Shown here one piece after another: positions 16,292 through 25,162 of a stretch of DNA of 64,000 nucleotides; positions within the stretch are counted from its first letter, which is position 1; every line of letters begins with the position of its first letter. Position numbers and translations under genes: made by a program. The notes under the pieces are model-generated. The model ran no database searches. It was not told where the DNA came from and saw only the letters and a list, made by a program, of their open reading frames with translations. Origin of the DNA: Leifsonia sp. Root1293 (lineage in GTDB: Bacteria; Actinomycetota; Actinomycetes; Actinomycetales; Microbacteriaceae); assembly GCF_001425325.1 (NCBI RefSeq), contig NZ_LMEH01000002.1:649109-713108 (forward strand). Direction: 5' to 3'.

Positions 16292-17221
16292 CTATCCGGC
16301 CGCCAAGGTCTTCGCGATGTCCTCGGCGCTCTGGTCGCCCCGGCGAAGCACATAGGCGACGACGCCGAGCGCCAGGAGGGTGAGCAGGAACATCACCGTC
16401 GACACCGCGGCGATCTCGGGCCGGAGCCCGACCCGCAGCGACGCGAAGATGTACACGGGCCACGGCGTCGATCCCGGCACCTGCACGAAGCTCGACACGA
16501 TGGTGTTGTCGAGGCTCAGGGTGAACGACATGAGGGCGCCTGCCCAGATCGCCGGGCTCGCGACGGGCAGCGTGATCTGGGTGAAGCGGCGCCACGGCGT
16601 CGCGTAGAGGTCGGCCGCTGCCTCCTCGAGGGAGGCGTCGAGCCCCGCCATCCGAGCCCGGATGATGAAGGTCACCACGGCCACCGACAACACGGCGTGG
16701 GCCACCACCAGACGCACGAGGCCGTTGTTGAACAGGCCGATGCCGGCATCGGTTCCGAGGCTCACGAACCAGGGGAGCATCGAGACGGCGTCGACGATCT
16801 CCGGGGTGAACAGGGTGATGGCGAGGATCGCCGTGGCCACGACCACCGTGAGCGAACTCGCACGCGAGCGCGCCAGGGCGATGCCGCCGAGCGTGCCGAG
16901 CACGGTGGAGAGCAGTGCGGCCCCGGCCGCCGCCGAGATGGAGGTGATGACCGAACCGACGATCACGGGATTGGCGAGGGCTGAGGTGTAGGCGGTGAAG
17001 CCGAATCCCTGCCAGGAGGCCAGCAGGCGCCCGGTGTTGAACGAGTAGACGAACATCACGATGATCGGCAGGAACAGGAACGCGAACACCACGACGCCCC
17101 AGATGGCCAGCCCGACACGCACGGGGTCGACGCGTCGACGTCGCCGGGGAACGGATGCCGCACTGCGCACCCTCGTCGGATCGCTCGCGGCCACAGCCGC
17201 CGTCGCCGTGTTCGCGCTCAT
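16292..17221 (-). CDS. potC: Polyamine-type ABC transporter permease II
   Basis: This 309-residue membrane permease has six hydrophobic segments and the cytoplasmic EAA loop 'LEEAAADLYATPWRRFTQITLPVASPAIWAG' that contacts PotA. The motif 'SFTLSLDNTIVSSFV' is characteristic of PotC/YdcV-type permeases. A basic N-terminus of about 30 residues precedes the first helix. ATG 17221 overlaps the potB stop by ATGA. Spermidine, putrescine or a related diamine is the expected substrate class; betaine-like cations are possible. Confidence 0.92.
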   Translation of the reverse strand: MSANTATAAVAASDPTRVRSAASVPRRRRRVDPVRVGLAIWGVVVFAFLFLPIIVMFVYSFNTGRLLASWQGFGFTAYTSALANPVIVGSVITSISAAAGAALLSTVLGTLGGIALARSRASSLTVVVATAILAITLFTPEIVDAVSMLPWFVSLGTDAGIGLFNNGLVRLVVAHAVLSVAVVTFIIRARMAGLDASLEEAAADLYATPWRRFTQITLPVASPAIWAGALMSFTLSLDNTIVSSFVQVPGSTPWPVYIFASLRVGLRPEIAAVSTVMFLLTLLALGVVAYVLRRGDQSAEDIAKTLAAG

Positions 17222-18174
17222 GACGCACCTCCCGGAAGCTCGGCCTGCAGATCGACGCGCCGTGCTCGACGCACGAGCGCCCTGACGATGAGGGCCGCCC
17301 CGCCGAAGACCGCGACGGCACCGGCGATGAAGAGCATCAGCAGCACGGCCATGGCCGACCCGAGTGCCCAGTTCTGCGCCGTGTTGAACTGGCTGGCCAC
17401 GAGCTGGCCGATCATGTTGCCCTGTGCTCCGCCCAGCACGGATGCCGTGATGTAGTCGCCCATCAACGGGATGAACACGAGCAGGCATCCGGATGCGATC
17501 CCCGGAGCCGCGAGCGGAAGGGTCACGTTCCACAGCGTCCTCCAGCGGTTCGCGCCCAGGTCGGCGCTGGCCTCCCTGAGGGCTGGGCCCGCGCGGTCGA
17601 TGGCGACGTAGAGCGGCAGGATCATGAGCGGCAGGTAGTTGTAGACCACGCCGAGCTGCACCGCACCGGCGGTGTAGAGCACGTCGAGCCTGCCGTCGAT
17701 GATGCCCAGGTTCGCCAGGGCGTCGGAGACGAAGCCGCGCGGAGACAGGATGATCTGCCAGCCGAGGGTGCGCACCAGGAAGTTCGTCCAGAACGGCACC
17801 AGCACGAGGGCGAGCGCCAGGGGCCGCCATTTCGGGTCGAGCTTCACGGCCAGCCAGTAGGCGAACGGAACCGAGATGACCAGGCAGATCAGGGTGCCCA
17901 CGACGCCGATCCGCAGGGTGTTCCAGAACGTGCCGATGAAGGTGGCGTCGAGGGCCTCGACGTAGCGGTCGAAGCTCAGCACGTCGTTCGCGTGCGCGTT
18001 GAACAGGTCGGGCTTGTAGCCGAAGGAGTACCAGAGCACGAGGCCGAGCGGCACCACGAAGAAGAACACCACGTAGGCCCAGGTGGGGAAGCCCAGCGCC
18101 TCGTACCCGGAGATGCGACGCCGGACGCGGCGGGTTCCGGTCCGGGGTGCGGGAGGAGCGGCATCCGTCGTCAT
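17218..18174 (-). CDS. potB: Polyamine-type ABC transporter permease I
   Basis: This 318-residue permease is the PotB-type partner of the following gene. It begins with a basic cytoplasmic stretch, then 'YVVFFFVVPLGLVLWYSFGY', and carries the EAA loop 'LREASADLGANRWRTLWNVTLPLAAPGIASG'. 'WTNFLVRTLGWQIIL' is conserved in PotB/YdcU proteins. ATG 18174 overlaps the potD stop codon (TGATG); a GTG one codon upstream is possible. Confidence 0.92.
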   Translation of the reverse strand: MTTDAAPPAPRTGTRRVRRRISGYEALGFPTWAYVVFFFVVPLGLVLWYSFGYKPDLFNAHANDVLSFDRYVEALDATFIGTFWNTLRIGVVGTLICLVISVPFAYWLAVKLDPKWRPLALALVLVPFWTNFLVRTLGWQIILSPRGFVSDALANLGIIDGRLDVLYTAGAVQLGVVYNYLPLMILPLYVAIDRAGPALREASADLGANRWRTLWNVTLPLAAPGIASGCLLVFIPLMGDYITASVLGGAQGNMIGQLVASQFNTAQNWALGSAMAVLLMLFIAGAVAVFGGAALIVRALVRRARRVDLQAELPGGAS

Positions 18175-19337
18175 CACGAACCTGCCTTCGCCATCATGCG
18201 GTTGAGGGTCTTGACGAGCGCTCCGGCTGCGTCGTTGAGCTGGGCGGGCGTCAGGCGCTCGATCACGTCGGCGGACGGGAAGACGAGCTCGGGGAAGTCG
18301 AACTCGTTCTCCTTCGCGAGCTCGTCGATGCCCGTCACTCCCGTGCTGTAGCCGATGTAGTCGACCTCACGGTAGGAGACCTCCGGTTCGAGCACGTAGT
18401 CGATGAAGGCGTAGGCGGCGTCCATGTTCTGCGCGCCCTTCGCGATGGCCCAGGTGTCCATCCAGAGATTGGCTGTCGGCGTCGGATAGACGAACCGCCA
18501 GTTGTCTGGATCGTCGCTGGCCAGCAGCCCCTGCCTGGCGTCGCCGTTGAACGCTTGCATGAGGGTGAAGGTCTCCTCGGGGATGCCGCTCGTGACGGCC
18601 GTGGAGTTGAACGCCTTGACGTGCGGCGCGAGCGTGTTCACGAGGTAGTCCTCGGCGGCCGCCAGGTCGGACTTCTCGGTGGTGTTCGGATCGATGCCGT
18701 TGGCGGCGAAGTAGATGCTCGCGACCTCCCATGGGTCTTCGAGCAGCGACACGTCGCCGCTGGCCGCGCCGGTGGCGGCCTCGAGGAAGTCGGCCCACGA
18801 GGTGAGTTCACCGGGGATCGCGCGGGTGTCGTAGGCGAAGCCCGTGGTTCCCCAGTCCTTGCAGACGGAGTAGACGTTGCCCGGGTCCCAGCTCTGGTCG
18901 AGGTAGAGCGGATCGACGTTGCCGAGGTTCTTCAGTCTGCTGTGGTCGAGCTTCTCGAGCAGGCCGTTCTCCGACATGATCGGGATGTAGCTGCCCGTCG
19001 GGACGATCACGTCGTAGCCGCTTGTTCCACGCGTCGCACCGAGCTTGGCGATGAGTTCCTCGTTCGAGCCGTAGCTGTCGAACTGCACGCTCGTTCCCGT
19101 CTTCTGGAAGGCGGCGACGTTCGCGGGGTCGTCGTAGTCGCCCCAGCTGTAGACGTTGAGGTGGTTCTCCATCACCCCGTCGGGCAGCTTCGAGGGGGCG
19201 AAGCCCGTGCTCTTCGAACAGGCGGCGAGCACGCTGGTCGCGCCCACCACGAGAAAGCCGGAGAGCAGGGCTCGTCGGCTGAGCTGGGCGGATGCCGCCC
19301 GCGGAACGAGGGCGCGGATGTGCGAGCGATCCGCCAT
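18174..19337 (-). CDS. potD: Polyamine-type ABC transporter substrate-binding lipoprotein
   Basis: This 387-residue binding protein has a Tat-like lipoprotein signal: 'SRRALLSGFLVVGA' followed by lipobox L-A-A-C with Cys40. The mature protein starts 'NHLNVYSWGDYDDPANVAAFQKTG', typical of PotD/PotF family spermidine or putrescine binders, and contains 'GYDVIVPTGSYIPIM' and 'WMDTWAIAKGAQNMDAAYAFIDYVL'. It lies one base after potA and overlaps potB. The exact ligand cannot be assigned from sequence alone. Confidence 0.93.
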   Translation of the reverse strand: MADRSHIRALVPRAASAQLSRRALLSGFLVVGATSVLAACSKSTGFAPSKLPDGVMENHLNVYSWGDYDDPANVAAFQKTGTSVQFDSYGSNEELIAKLGATRGTSGYDVIVPTGSYIPIMSENGLLEKLDHSRLKNLGNVDPLYLDQSWDPGNVYSVCKDWGTTGFAYDTRAIPGELTSWADFLEAATGAASGDVSLLEDPWEVASIYFAANGIDPNTTEKSDLAAAEDYLVNTLAPHVKAFNSTAVTSGIPEETFTLMQAFNGDARQGLLASDDPDNWRFVYPTPTANLWMDTWAIAKGAQNMDAAYAFIDYVLEPEVSYREVDYIGYSTGVTGIDELAKENEFDFPELVFPSADVIERLTPAQLNDAAGALVKTLNRMMAKAGS

Positions 19338-19338
19338 C

Positions 19339-20457
19339 TCAGGCCGCCTCGAACACGCGCAGCTCGCTGGAGTCCCACGAGCACCACACCGTGTCGCCGG
19401 TGCCGAGCGGCTCCGCTCGATCCGGGGTGGCCCTGGCGATCAGCTCGAGCCCGGAGCCGGTCACCACGACGTACTGGATCGCGTCGCCGAGGAAGGAGAT
19501 GCCTGCCAGGGTGCCCTCGAGTCCTCCGCCAGCGGGACGTCGGGCCGAGACGTGCACGGCTTCGGCGCGGATGGCAGCACGAACCGCGCTTCCTGGCCCG
19601 GCGCCCTGCGGGAGGGCCGCGACGGCGAAGGTGCCGTCTGCCGCGAGCAGGGCATCCGTTCCGGAGACCGATGCCTCGATGAAGTTCTGCTTGCCGATGA
19701 AGCCGGCGACGAAGGCGTTGGCCGGCTTCAGGTAGACGTCCTGGGTGCTGCCGACCTGCTGCACGCTGCCGCTCTGCATCACGACTACCCTGTCGCTCAT
19801 CGAGAGCGCCTCCTGCTGGTCGTGGGTGACGAAGATGAACGTGATGCCCAGCTCCTTCTGCAGCAGCTTCAGCTCGATCTGCATCTCCTCACGGAGTTTG
19901 CGGTCGAGGGCGCTCATCGGCTCATCGAGCAGGAGCACCTTCGGACGATTGACCAGGGCGCGCGCGAGGGCGACGCGTTGCTGCTGGCCGCCTGACAGGG
20001 TCGACGGCTTGCGGTCGGCGAAGCTCACCATCTGTGCCAGCCCGAGGGAGTCCAGCACGCGTTGGGCGATCTCGGCCTTGGGCACCCGCTTCTGACGCAG
20101 CCCGTAGGCCACGTTCTCGGCCACGGTCATGTGCGGGAACAGAGCGTACGACTGGAACACCGTGTTCACCGGTCGCTTGTGCGGCGGCAGGTCGACGACC
20201 GACTGTCCGCCCACGACGATGTCTCCGGCATCCGGATGCTCGAAGCCGGCGATCATGCGCAGCAGCGTCGTCTTGCCGCAGCCCGACGGACCGAGCAGGG
20301 AGATGAACTCGCCCGAACGCACCTCGAGGTCGATGGAGTCCACAGCCGTGGCCGAGCCGAAGATCTTGGTGACTCCGCGAAGGCTCACCGAGCCCGTGGC
20401 TTCTGCTGGGGCGGCGGTGACGTGGGCGTCGGCGGTGTCTGGGGATGGAGAGCTCAC
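19339..20457 (-). CDS. potA: Polyamine-type ABC transporter ATP-binding protein
   Basis: This 372-residue ATPase has Walker A (GPSGCGKTT), Q-loop, signature (LSGGQQQR), Walker B ([12 protein letters not shown]), H-loop (FVTHD) and a C-terminal TOBE/OB-fold region from about residue 270, as in PotA. The frame is open upstream with low-complexity sequence; GTG 20457 was chosen because 'agagga' lies nine bases upstream and the nucleotide-binding domain begins about 25 residues later. It heads the transporter part of the operon. The TOBE domain is often a site of regulation by polyamine. Confidence 0.93.
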   Translation of the reverse strand: MSSPSPDTADAHVTAAPAEATGSVSLRGVTKIFGSATAVDSIDLEVRSGEFISLLGPSGCGKTTLLRMIAGFEHPDAGDIVVGGQSVVDLPPHKRPVNTVFQSYALFPHMTVAENVAYGLRQKRVPKAEIAQRVLDSLGLAQMVSFADRKPSTLSGGQQQRVALARALVNRPKVLLLDEPMSALDRKLREEMQIELKLLQKELGITFIFVTHDQQEALSMSDRVVVMQSGSVQQVGSTQDVYLKPANAFVAGFIGKQNFIEASVSGTDALLAADGTFAVAALPQGAGPGSAVRAAIRAEAVHVSARRPAGGGLEGTLAGISFLGDAIQYVVVTGSGLELIARATPDRAEPLGTGDTVWCSWDSSELRVFEAA

Positions 20458-20557
20458 TGCGGCTGGTCCTCTCGGCTGGGGTGGCAGGGCGGCTGGCTGG
20501 CCGGCGCGCTGGTGTCGGTGCGGATGGGGCGCGGGCGGGTGGTGGCTGCGCGTGGGG

Positions 20558-21943
20558 TCAGGAGTCGAAGCCCAGCCCCACGGCGTCGAGGGTCTTGAGG
20601 ATGAGGTTGCGCTCGCCGCGGTTGTGATCGGCACGATCCAGCGACCACCGGGTGGCCTGGATGCCGAGAGACGCGAGAGGTTCGGGCGGGAACGGCAGCG
20701 GGCGCGATTTCACCATCTCGAGTTCGGTGATCTCGGTCTTCCGCCCTGCGAGCAGGTCGAGCATGACCTTCGCGCCGAAGTGGGTGGCGGCGACCCCCAG
20801 TCCGGTGTATCCGGTGGCATAGGCGATGCGGCCGCCGCGGGCAGCGCCGAAGAAGGCGCAGAACCTGCTGCAGGTGTCGATCGCTCCGGCCCACTGGTGG
20901 CTGAATCTCAGCCCCTCGAGCTGCGGGAACGTGGTGAAGAAGTGCTCTCCGAGGGTGCGGAACGTCTCGGGGCGATTCTCGTACTCGGCACGGATGCGGC
21001 CGCCGTAGTGGTAGATCGCGTCGTAGCCGCCGAAGAGGATGCGGTTGTCGCGGCTCAGCCTGTAGTAGTGGAACTGGTTGGCCGAGTCGCCGAGGCCCTG
21101 TCGGTTCGCCCAACCGATGGCGTCGAGTTGGTCGAGGCTGAGCGGCTCGGTCATGAGCGCGTAGTCGTAGACCGGGACCGTCTGCAGGGCGTTGCGCTTG
21201 AGCAGGCTCGGGAAGACATTGGTCGCGAGGGCGGTGCGAACCGCCCGGACAGTGCCCGTCGCCGTGCGGACATCCGTTCCCTGGGCGACGCTGAGGCCCG
21301 CGGTGTCGAGGCCGAGCACCCGGGAGTTCTCGAAGATCTCGACACCGGCGGCGACCGCGGCCTGCGCCAGGCCGAAGGCGAGCTTTGCCGGATGCACCAG
21401 CGCCGACGTGCGGGTGTGCCAGACGCCGGCGAGGTAGGTGGGGGAGTTCACCTGGGCCCGAACCGCCGTCTCGTCGAGGAAGAGCGCGTGCTCACCGGCG
21501 CTCTCGCGCAACCACTCGACCTGGTGCGGTTCGACGGCGAGGTCGATCGCGCCGTTGCGTTCGAACTCGGCGTCGATGCCGAACTCCGCGAGGGTGGTCT
21601 CGATCTCGTCGAGGTTGGCGAGCCCGAGCTCCTGCAGCCTGTCGAACTCCTGCGGGAACCGGCTGGTGCCGTTCTCGTCGCCGTGGGTGAGGCTCGCTTC
21701 GCAGAAGCCGCCGTTGCGTCCGGATGCCGCCCACCCGACGGTCTTCGCCTCGAGCAGCACGACCCGAGCCTCCGGCCGCTCCCGCTTGGCGAGCAGGGCG
21801 GTCCAGAGGCCCGTGTACCCGCCGCCGACCACCACGAGGTCGGCGACCAGGTCGCCCCTCAATCGGGGAAAGGTGGGAGTCGCCCCTGCCAGGTCGTCGA
21901 GCCAGAAGGACGCCTGCCTGGTCCCGGTCAGGGCATGGCTCAC
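20558..21943 (-). CDS. FAD-dependent oxidoreductase, PuuB/gamma-glutamylputrescine oxidase-like
   Basis: This approximately 461-residue protein of the DAO family has the FAD-binding '[17 protein letters not shown]' near residue 40, '[19 protein letters not shown]' for flavin contact, and '[20 protein letters not shown]' at the C-terminal dinucleotide site. It should oxidise an amine or gamma-glutamylated amine to an aldehyde, releasing ammonia and H2O2. The GTG at 21943 puts '[15 protein letters not shown]' at the N-terminus, as in relatives; a GTG at 21988 is an alternative. It lies 100 bases upstream of potA on the same strand, which links it to polyamine use. Confidence 0.85.
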   Translation of the reverse strand: MSHALTGTRQASFWLDDLAGATPTFPRLRGDLVADLVVVGGGYTGLWTALLAKRERPEARVVLLEAKTVGWAASGRNGGFCEASLTHGDENGTSRFPQEFDRLQELGLANLDEIETTLAEFGIDAEFERNGAIDLAVEPHQVEWLRESAGEHALFLDETAVRAQVNSPTYLAGVWHTRTSALVHPAKLAFGLAQAAVAAGVEIFENSRVLGLDTAGLSVAQGTDVRTATGTVRAVRTALATNVFPSLLKRNALQTVPVYDYALMTEPLSLDQLDAIGWANRQGLGDSANQFHYYRLSRDNRILFGGYDAIYHYGGRIRAEYENRPETFRTLGEHFFTTFPQLEGLRFSHQWAGAIDTCSRFCAFFGAARGGRIAYATGYTGLGVAATHFGAKVMLDLLAGRKTEITELEMVKSRPLPFPPEPLASLGIQATRWSLDRADHNRGERNLILKTLDAVGLGFDS

Positions 21944-22117
21944 GACGGATGCCGCTGGCCGGCCTCGTTCGAAGACTGTGGTGTGCACTTTTCGATCACG
22001 CTCTCTGCAGGATGAAGCCGGACGGGACCTGCTGGTCTCCCTCGACCGTTTCTGACATTCTGCCAAGCCGGGTTCGCTCGTCGTTCGCGAAAACGTTCGG
22101 GATCGAGACGGTTCCGG

Positions 22118-23602
22118 TCAGATCGTCTGGGGAGCGTGCCGCTCGAGGAACTCGTACACTTCGGTCTGGTCGACGCCCGGGAAGGTGCCGGTGGGCAGCG
22201 CCGCAAGCAGGCTCGTCGGGGTGCGGGCAGCCGGCCACGACTGATCGGCCCAGCGGTCGGCGAGGCCGGAGGGCGCCCGTCGGCAACACGATTCGTCCGG
22301 ACAGTGGCTCACCGCCCGATGCGGGGTCTCCCGACCGCGGAACCACTTGACGTGCTCGAACGGCACGCCGACGCTCACCGAGTACTCGCCCTCCTTGGCC
22401 TTCTCGATGCGCGAGGTGCACCAGAAGGTTCCGGTGCTGGTGTCGGTGTACTGGTACCAGGGGCTGAAGCGGTCCTCGACGTCGAAGACGGTGCGGGCCG
22501 TCCAGTTGCGACAGACCGTCGTGCCCTCCACCGCGCCGAGGGCATCGCTCGGGAACCGCACGGAGTCGTTCTCATAGGCCTTGATGATGGTGCCGGACTC
22601 GTGCACCTTCATGAAGTGCACGGGGATCCCGAGCCGCGCCGTGGCGAGGTTGGTGAAGCGATGCGCTGCAGTCTCGTACGACACTGCGAAGGCGTCGCGC
22701 AGGTCCTCCATCGAGATGCGCCGCAGGTTCTTCGCCTCGGTGAGTACCTTCACGGCGTCGCGTTCCGGCAGCAGGATCGCCGCGGTCAGGTAGTTCGTCT
22801 CCACCCGCTGCCGCAGAAAGTCTGCGTAATTTCGCGGCTCGTCGTGACCGCAGAGGTGCGTCGCAAAAGCCTGCAGGATGGGCGACCTCGAGTCGCGCGA
22901 TGCCGACTGCTCGGTGGGCAGGTAGATGCGCCCGTTGCGTTTGTCCGTCACCGACCGTGTCGAGTGCGGCAGGTCGCCGACGTAGTGCAGCGAGTAGCCC
23001 AGGTGGCTGGCCATGTCGGCCACGACCTGCTGCGACACCGGCCCGCCGTTGTGGCCGACGGCCGTGAGCAGCTCGGTGGCCAGGGTCTCGAGTTCGGAGA
23101 AGTAGTTGTCGCGGGCACGCATGGTCGCGCGCAGCTCGACGTTGGCCCGGCGGGCCTCCTCTGGGGTCGCCGCTCGTTCCCGATGGAGTCGGGAGATCTC
23201 GTTGTGAAGCGACAGGATCGCCTGCAGTGTCTCGTCGCTCTGGCCCTTGCTGACGCGGATGCGGGGGATTCCGAGCGCTTCGAACACGGGGCCGCGCTGG
23301 GCGCGTTCGACCGCGATCTCGAGGGCATCGCGCGGATCGGGGGCCGCATCCGTTCGCAGCAGGTCGTCGACCGTGGTTCCGAGGGCGAGCGCGATGGCGC
23401 GCAGCATCGAGAGCCGGGGCTCGCGCTTGCCGTTCTCGATCATCGAGACCTGCGACGGTGCTCGGTCGACGGCCGCGGCGAGCTGCTCGAGGGTCAGCTC
23501 GCGGGCCAGTCGACGGGCCCGGATGCGGCGACCGAGGGTGAGCGCGTCGACACCCGACTCCTCGTCGAGGGTCTCGGAAGCGAGCTCATCCGCGCTGATC
23601 AT
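22118..23602 (-). CDS. ramB: RamB-type XRE regulator of acetate/short-chain acyl metabolism
   Basis: This 494-residue regulator has an N-terminal XRE helix-turn-helix at about residues 25-80 ('LTLEQLAAAVDRAPSQVSMIENGKREP'), a central IrrE/ImmA-like domain with 'TNYLTAAILLPERDAV' but no HExxH zinc motif, and the C-terminal domain of the short-chain acyl regulator family with several Cys pairs ('HCPDESCCRR'). Corynebacterium RamB (about 474 residues) represses aceA and aceB, and both genes lie 5-9 kb away here. ATG 23602 has no clear Shine-Dalgarno, so translation may be leaderless. A perfect dyad lies 37 bases upstream. Confidence 0.85.
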   Translation of the reverse strand: MISADELASETLDEESGVDALTLGRRIRARRLARELTLEQLAAAVDRAPSQVSMIENGKREPRLSMLRAIALALGTTVDDLLRTDAAPDPRDALEIAVERAQRGPVFEALGIPRIRVSKGQSDETLQAILSLHNEISRLHRERAATPEEARRANVELRATMRARDNYFSELETLATELLTAVGHNGGPVSQQVVADMASHLGYSLHYVGDLPHSTRSVTDKRNGRIYLPTEQSASRDSRSPILQAFATHLCGHDEPRNYADFLRQRVETNYLTAAILLPERDAVKVLTEAKNLRRISMEDLRDAFAVSYETAAHRFTNLATARLGIPVHFMKVHESGTIIKAYENDSVRFPSDALGAVEGTTVCRNWTARTVFDVEDRFSPWYQYTDTSTGTFWCTSRIEKAKEGEYSVSVGVPFEHVKWFRGRETPHRAVSHCPDESCCRRAPSGLADRWADQSWPAARTPTSLLAALPTGTFPGVDQTEVYEFLERHAPQTI

Positions 23603-23638
23603 GGACCGATCGTGCCACGGCCCCACGGATGCGGCAAC

Positions 23639-23660
23639 CAGAAGAAGCGCAGTTCTTCTG
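23639..23660. promoter_or_regulatory. Perfect 8-bp dyad upstream of the RamB-type regulator
   Basis: 'cagaagaa' (23639-23646) and 'ttcttctg' (23653-23660) flank six bases. The dyad is 37 bases before the regulator start. A related AGAAGA/TCTTCT dyad occurs in front of aceA at 28079-28106. Autoregulation through this site is inferred. The remainder of the 23603-23832 gap shows no gene. Confidence 0.5.
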
Positions 23661-23832
23661 CTGCTCAGGTGACATCGCGCGTCGAGCTCCGGTAGCTCAC
23701 CCGCCTCGGTTGACCACCGCTCCCCTCGTCCCCGCATCGGGGGTGGCGCCCTCGGCGCGGGGGAGGGGAACCCTGTGCTGGAATGGGCTGTCATCGGTCG
23801 CGGATCGCCTGCGCCGACTCCTGGGGGACATC

Positions 23833-24363
23833 ATGAAGACAACGTTCGGCGCCATCGGCGCGGCTGCTCTGCTGGCCGTCCTGCTCTCCGGCTGCACGAC
23901 TTCGGGGGCTGGGGATGCGATCGCCGGTGCCGCTCGGTCTGGCTCGGCCGAGCCCACCGCGCCGAAGACGACGGCAGCCAGTGCGCCCAGCGACGAGGAT
24001 GCCGTGGAGCCGGCAGCAGAGGCGCAGTCCGCCGTCGCGGCGTGCAACATCATGTACGAGCCCGTCAACGCCCTCGCCTCCCTCAACTCTCCCGAGCAGC
24101 TGGCGGCGATGCAGGCGGACCCGGCGGCCGGGGTCACGCTGATGACGGATGCGGCCACGGCCATGAGCGAAGCGGCGTCGAGCGTCACGAATGCGGAGAT
24201 CGCGACCGCGGCTGCTGCCGCAGCCACGGCGACGACGAGCTATGCGGAGTTCCTGGCCGACGTGACCGCCGATCCCGCCGGCTTCGACGCCGCCGCGTTC
24301 AGCGGCCAGGTCACGACCTTCACGACCGCGATGATGGACCTGCAGACCGCCTGCACCAGCTGA
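23833..24363 (+). CDS. Small secreted lipoprotein, paralogue of the one at 27486
   Basis: This 176-residue protein has a lipoprotein signal with lipobox L-S-G-C (Cys21), a Ser/Thr/Ala-rich linker to about residue 65, and then a helical, Ala-rich domain with one Cys in 'VAACNIMYEPVNALASL' and one near the end in 'LQTACTS', likely a disulphide. ATG 23833 has 'gggggac' in front. The same layout, spacing and 'VTNAE/D' motif recur in the protein at 27486-28046, so the two are paralogues. I do not recognise a characterised family. A surface-exposed binding or structural role is possible. Confidence 0.8.
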   Translation: MKTTFGAIGAAALLAVLLSGCTTSGAGDAIAGAARSGSAEPTAPKTTAASAPSDEDAVEPAAEAQSAVAACNIMYEPVNALASLNSPEQLAAMQADPAAGVTLMTDAATAMSEAASSVTNAEIATAAAAAATATTSYAEFLADVTADPAGFDAAAFSGQVTTFTTAMMDLQTACTS

Positions 24364-24411
24364 CGCCGACGAGGCCCGCACGCGAGAACAGGCCGGAGCA
24401 AGCATCCGCCG

Positions 24412-24440
24412 CGAGTACAGGCCCGTCTGGCCTGTTCTCG
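24412..24440. terminator. Hairpin between convergent genes
   Basis: A 12-bp stem with one mismatch (24412-24423 with 24429-24440) surrounds a 5-base loop. A second copy of the left arm, 'cgagaacaggcc' at 24383-24394, matches the right arm perfectly and could form an alternative longer-loop structure. The element lies between the convergent lipoprotein and hydrolase genes and would serve both. Confidence 0.65.
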
Positions 24441-24468
24441 ACGCCTGGGCCCGTTTTCGGGTGCGGTG

Positions 24469-25014
24469 CTAGCGACCGAGCAACTCGCCGACGGTCGTCA
24501 CCGTCGCGTAACTTCCGGAGAGCGCAGCCATGAAGGAGGCGTGCACCTGGGCCGCGGGCACGACGGCGCCGTCGAACTCGAGGTCGGGAGCTGCACAGGC
24601 GTCGTGGGCGACGGTCACGGTGAAGTCGAGGTCGCTCGCGGCTCGCACGGTGGCGTCGACGCACATGCTGCTCATCATGCCGACGACGACGAGCTCATCG
24701 GGCTCGGCGGCGCAGAGCCGCTCGAGGAGGTCGGTGTCGAGGAACGAGTTCGGCGACGCCTTCGTCACGACGGGCTCGTCGGCGAGCGGCGCGACGAGGT
24801 CGGAGATCTCGACCCCCGGTGTACCGGGTCGCATGAAGGTGGCATCCGGGGCATCCCAGACGTGCTGCACATGGATGACCGGGTCCCCGGCAGCACGGAA
24901 CGCCGCCAGCAGCTCACCGGCGCGTGCGGCAGCAGCCTCCGGCTCGACCAGCGGGAACGCTCCACCGGGGAAGTAGTCGTTCTGGATGTCGATGATGAGC
25001 AGCAGACGAGACAC
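24469..25014 (-). CDS. Isochorismatase-family cysteine hydrolase
   Basis: This 181-residue protein has the Asp-Lys-Cys triad of the isochorismatase/nicotinamidase fold: Asp9 in 'LIIDIQNDYF', Lys85 in 'VVTKASPNSF', and Cys118 in 'MMSSMCVDATVRAA'. The likely cis-peptide region 'VVGMMSSMC' matches the family. It probably hydrolyses an amide or imide; nicotinamidase-specific metal-binding residues are not evident, so the substrate is open. It starts at GTG 25014 with 'aagg' six bases upstream. It is divergent from an amidohydrolase gene, with a GACCGaCGGTC dyad between them. Confidence 0.88.
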   Translation of the reverse strand: MSRLLLIIDIQNDYFPGGAFPLVEPEAAAARAGELLAAFRAAGDPVIHVQHVWDAPDATFMRPGTPGVEISDLVAPLADEPVVTKASPNSFLDTDLLERLCAAEPDELVVVGMMSSMCVDATVRAASDLDFTVTVAHDACAAPDLEFDGAVVPAAQVHASFMAALSGSYATVTTVGELLGR

Positions 25015-25057
25015 TGGGAGCCTTTCGAGACGGATGCGGCTTCCATCCTGACACTCT

Positions 25058-25070
25058 GACCGACGGTCGG
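25058..25070. promoter_or_regulatory. GACCG-A-CGGTC dyad, TetR-operator-like
   Basis: A perfect dyad GACCG-A-CGGTC lies at 25058-25068, extended by GG, in the 148-base gap between divergent hydrolase genes. Its form resembles operators of several TetR-family regulators. No TetR gene is in the window, so this is a weak call. Confidence 0.3.
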
Positions 25071-25162
25071 CCGACTATCCGCCGGTGTGCGCTGGCCACC
25101 GGCACCGCCACCTGCCTACGCTCGCAGAAGGGCCCGCACCGGGCCGCACTCGAGGAGGCCCC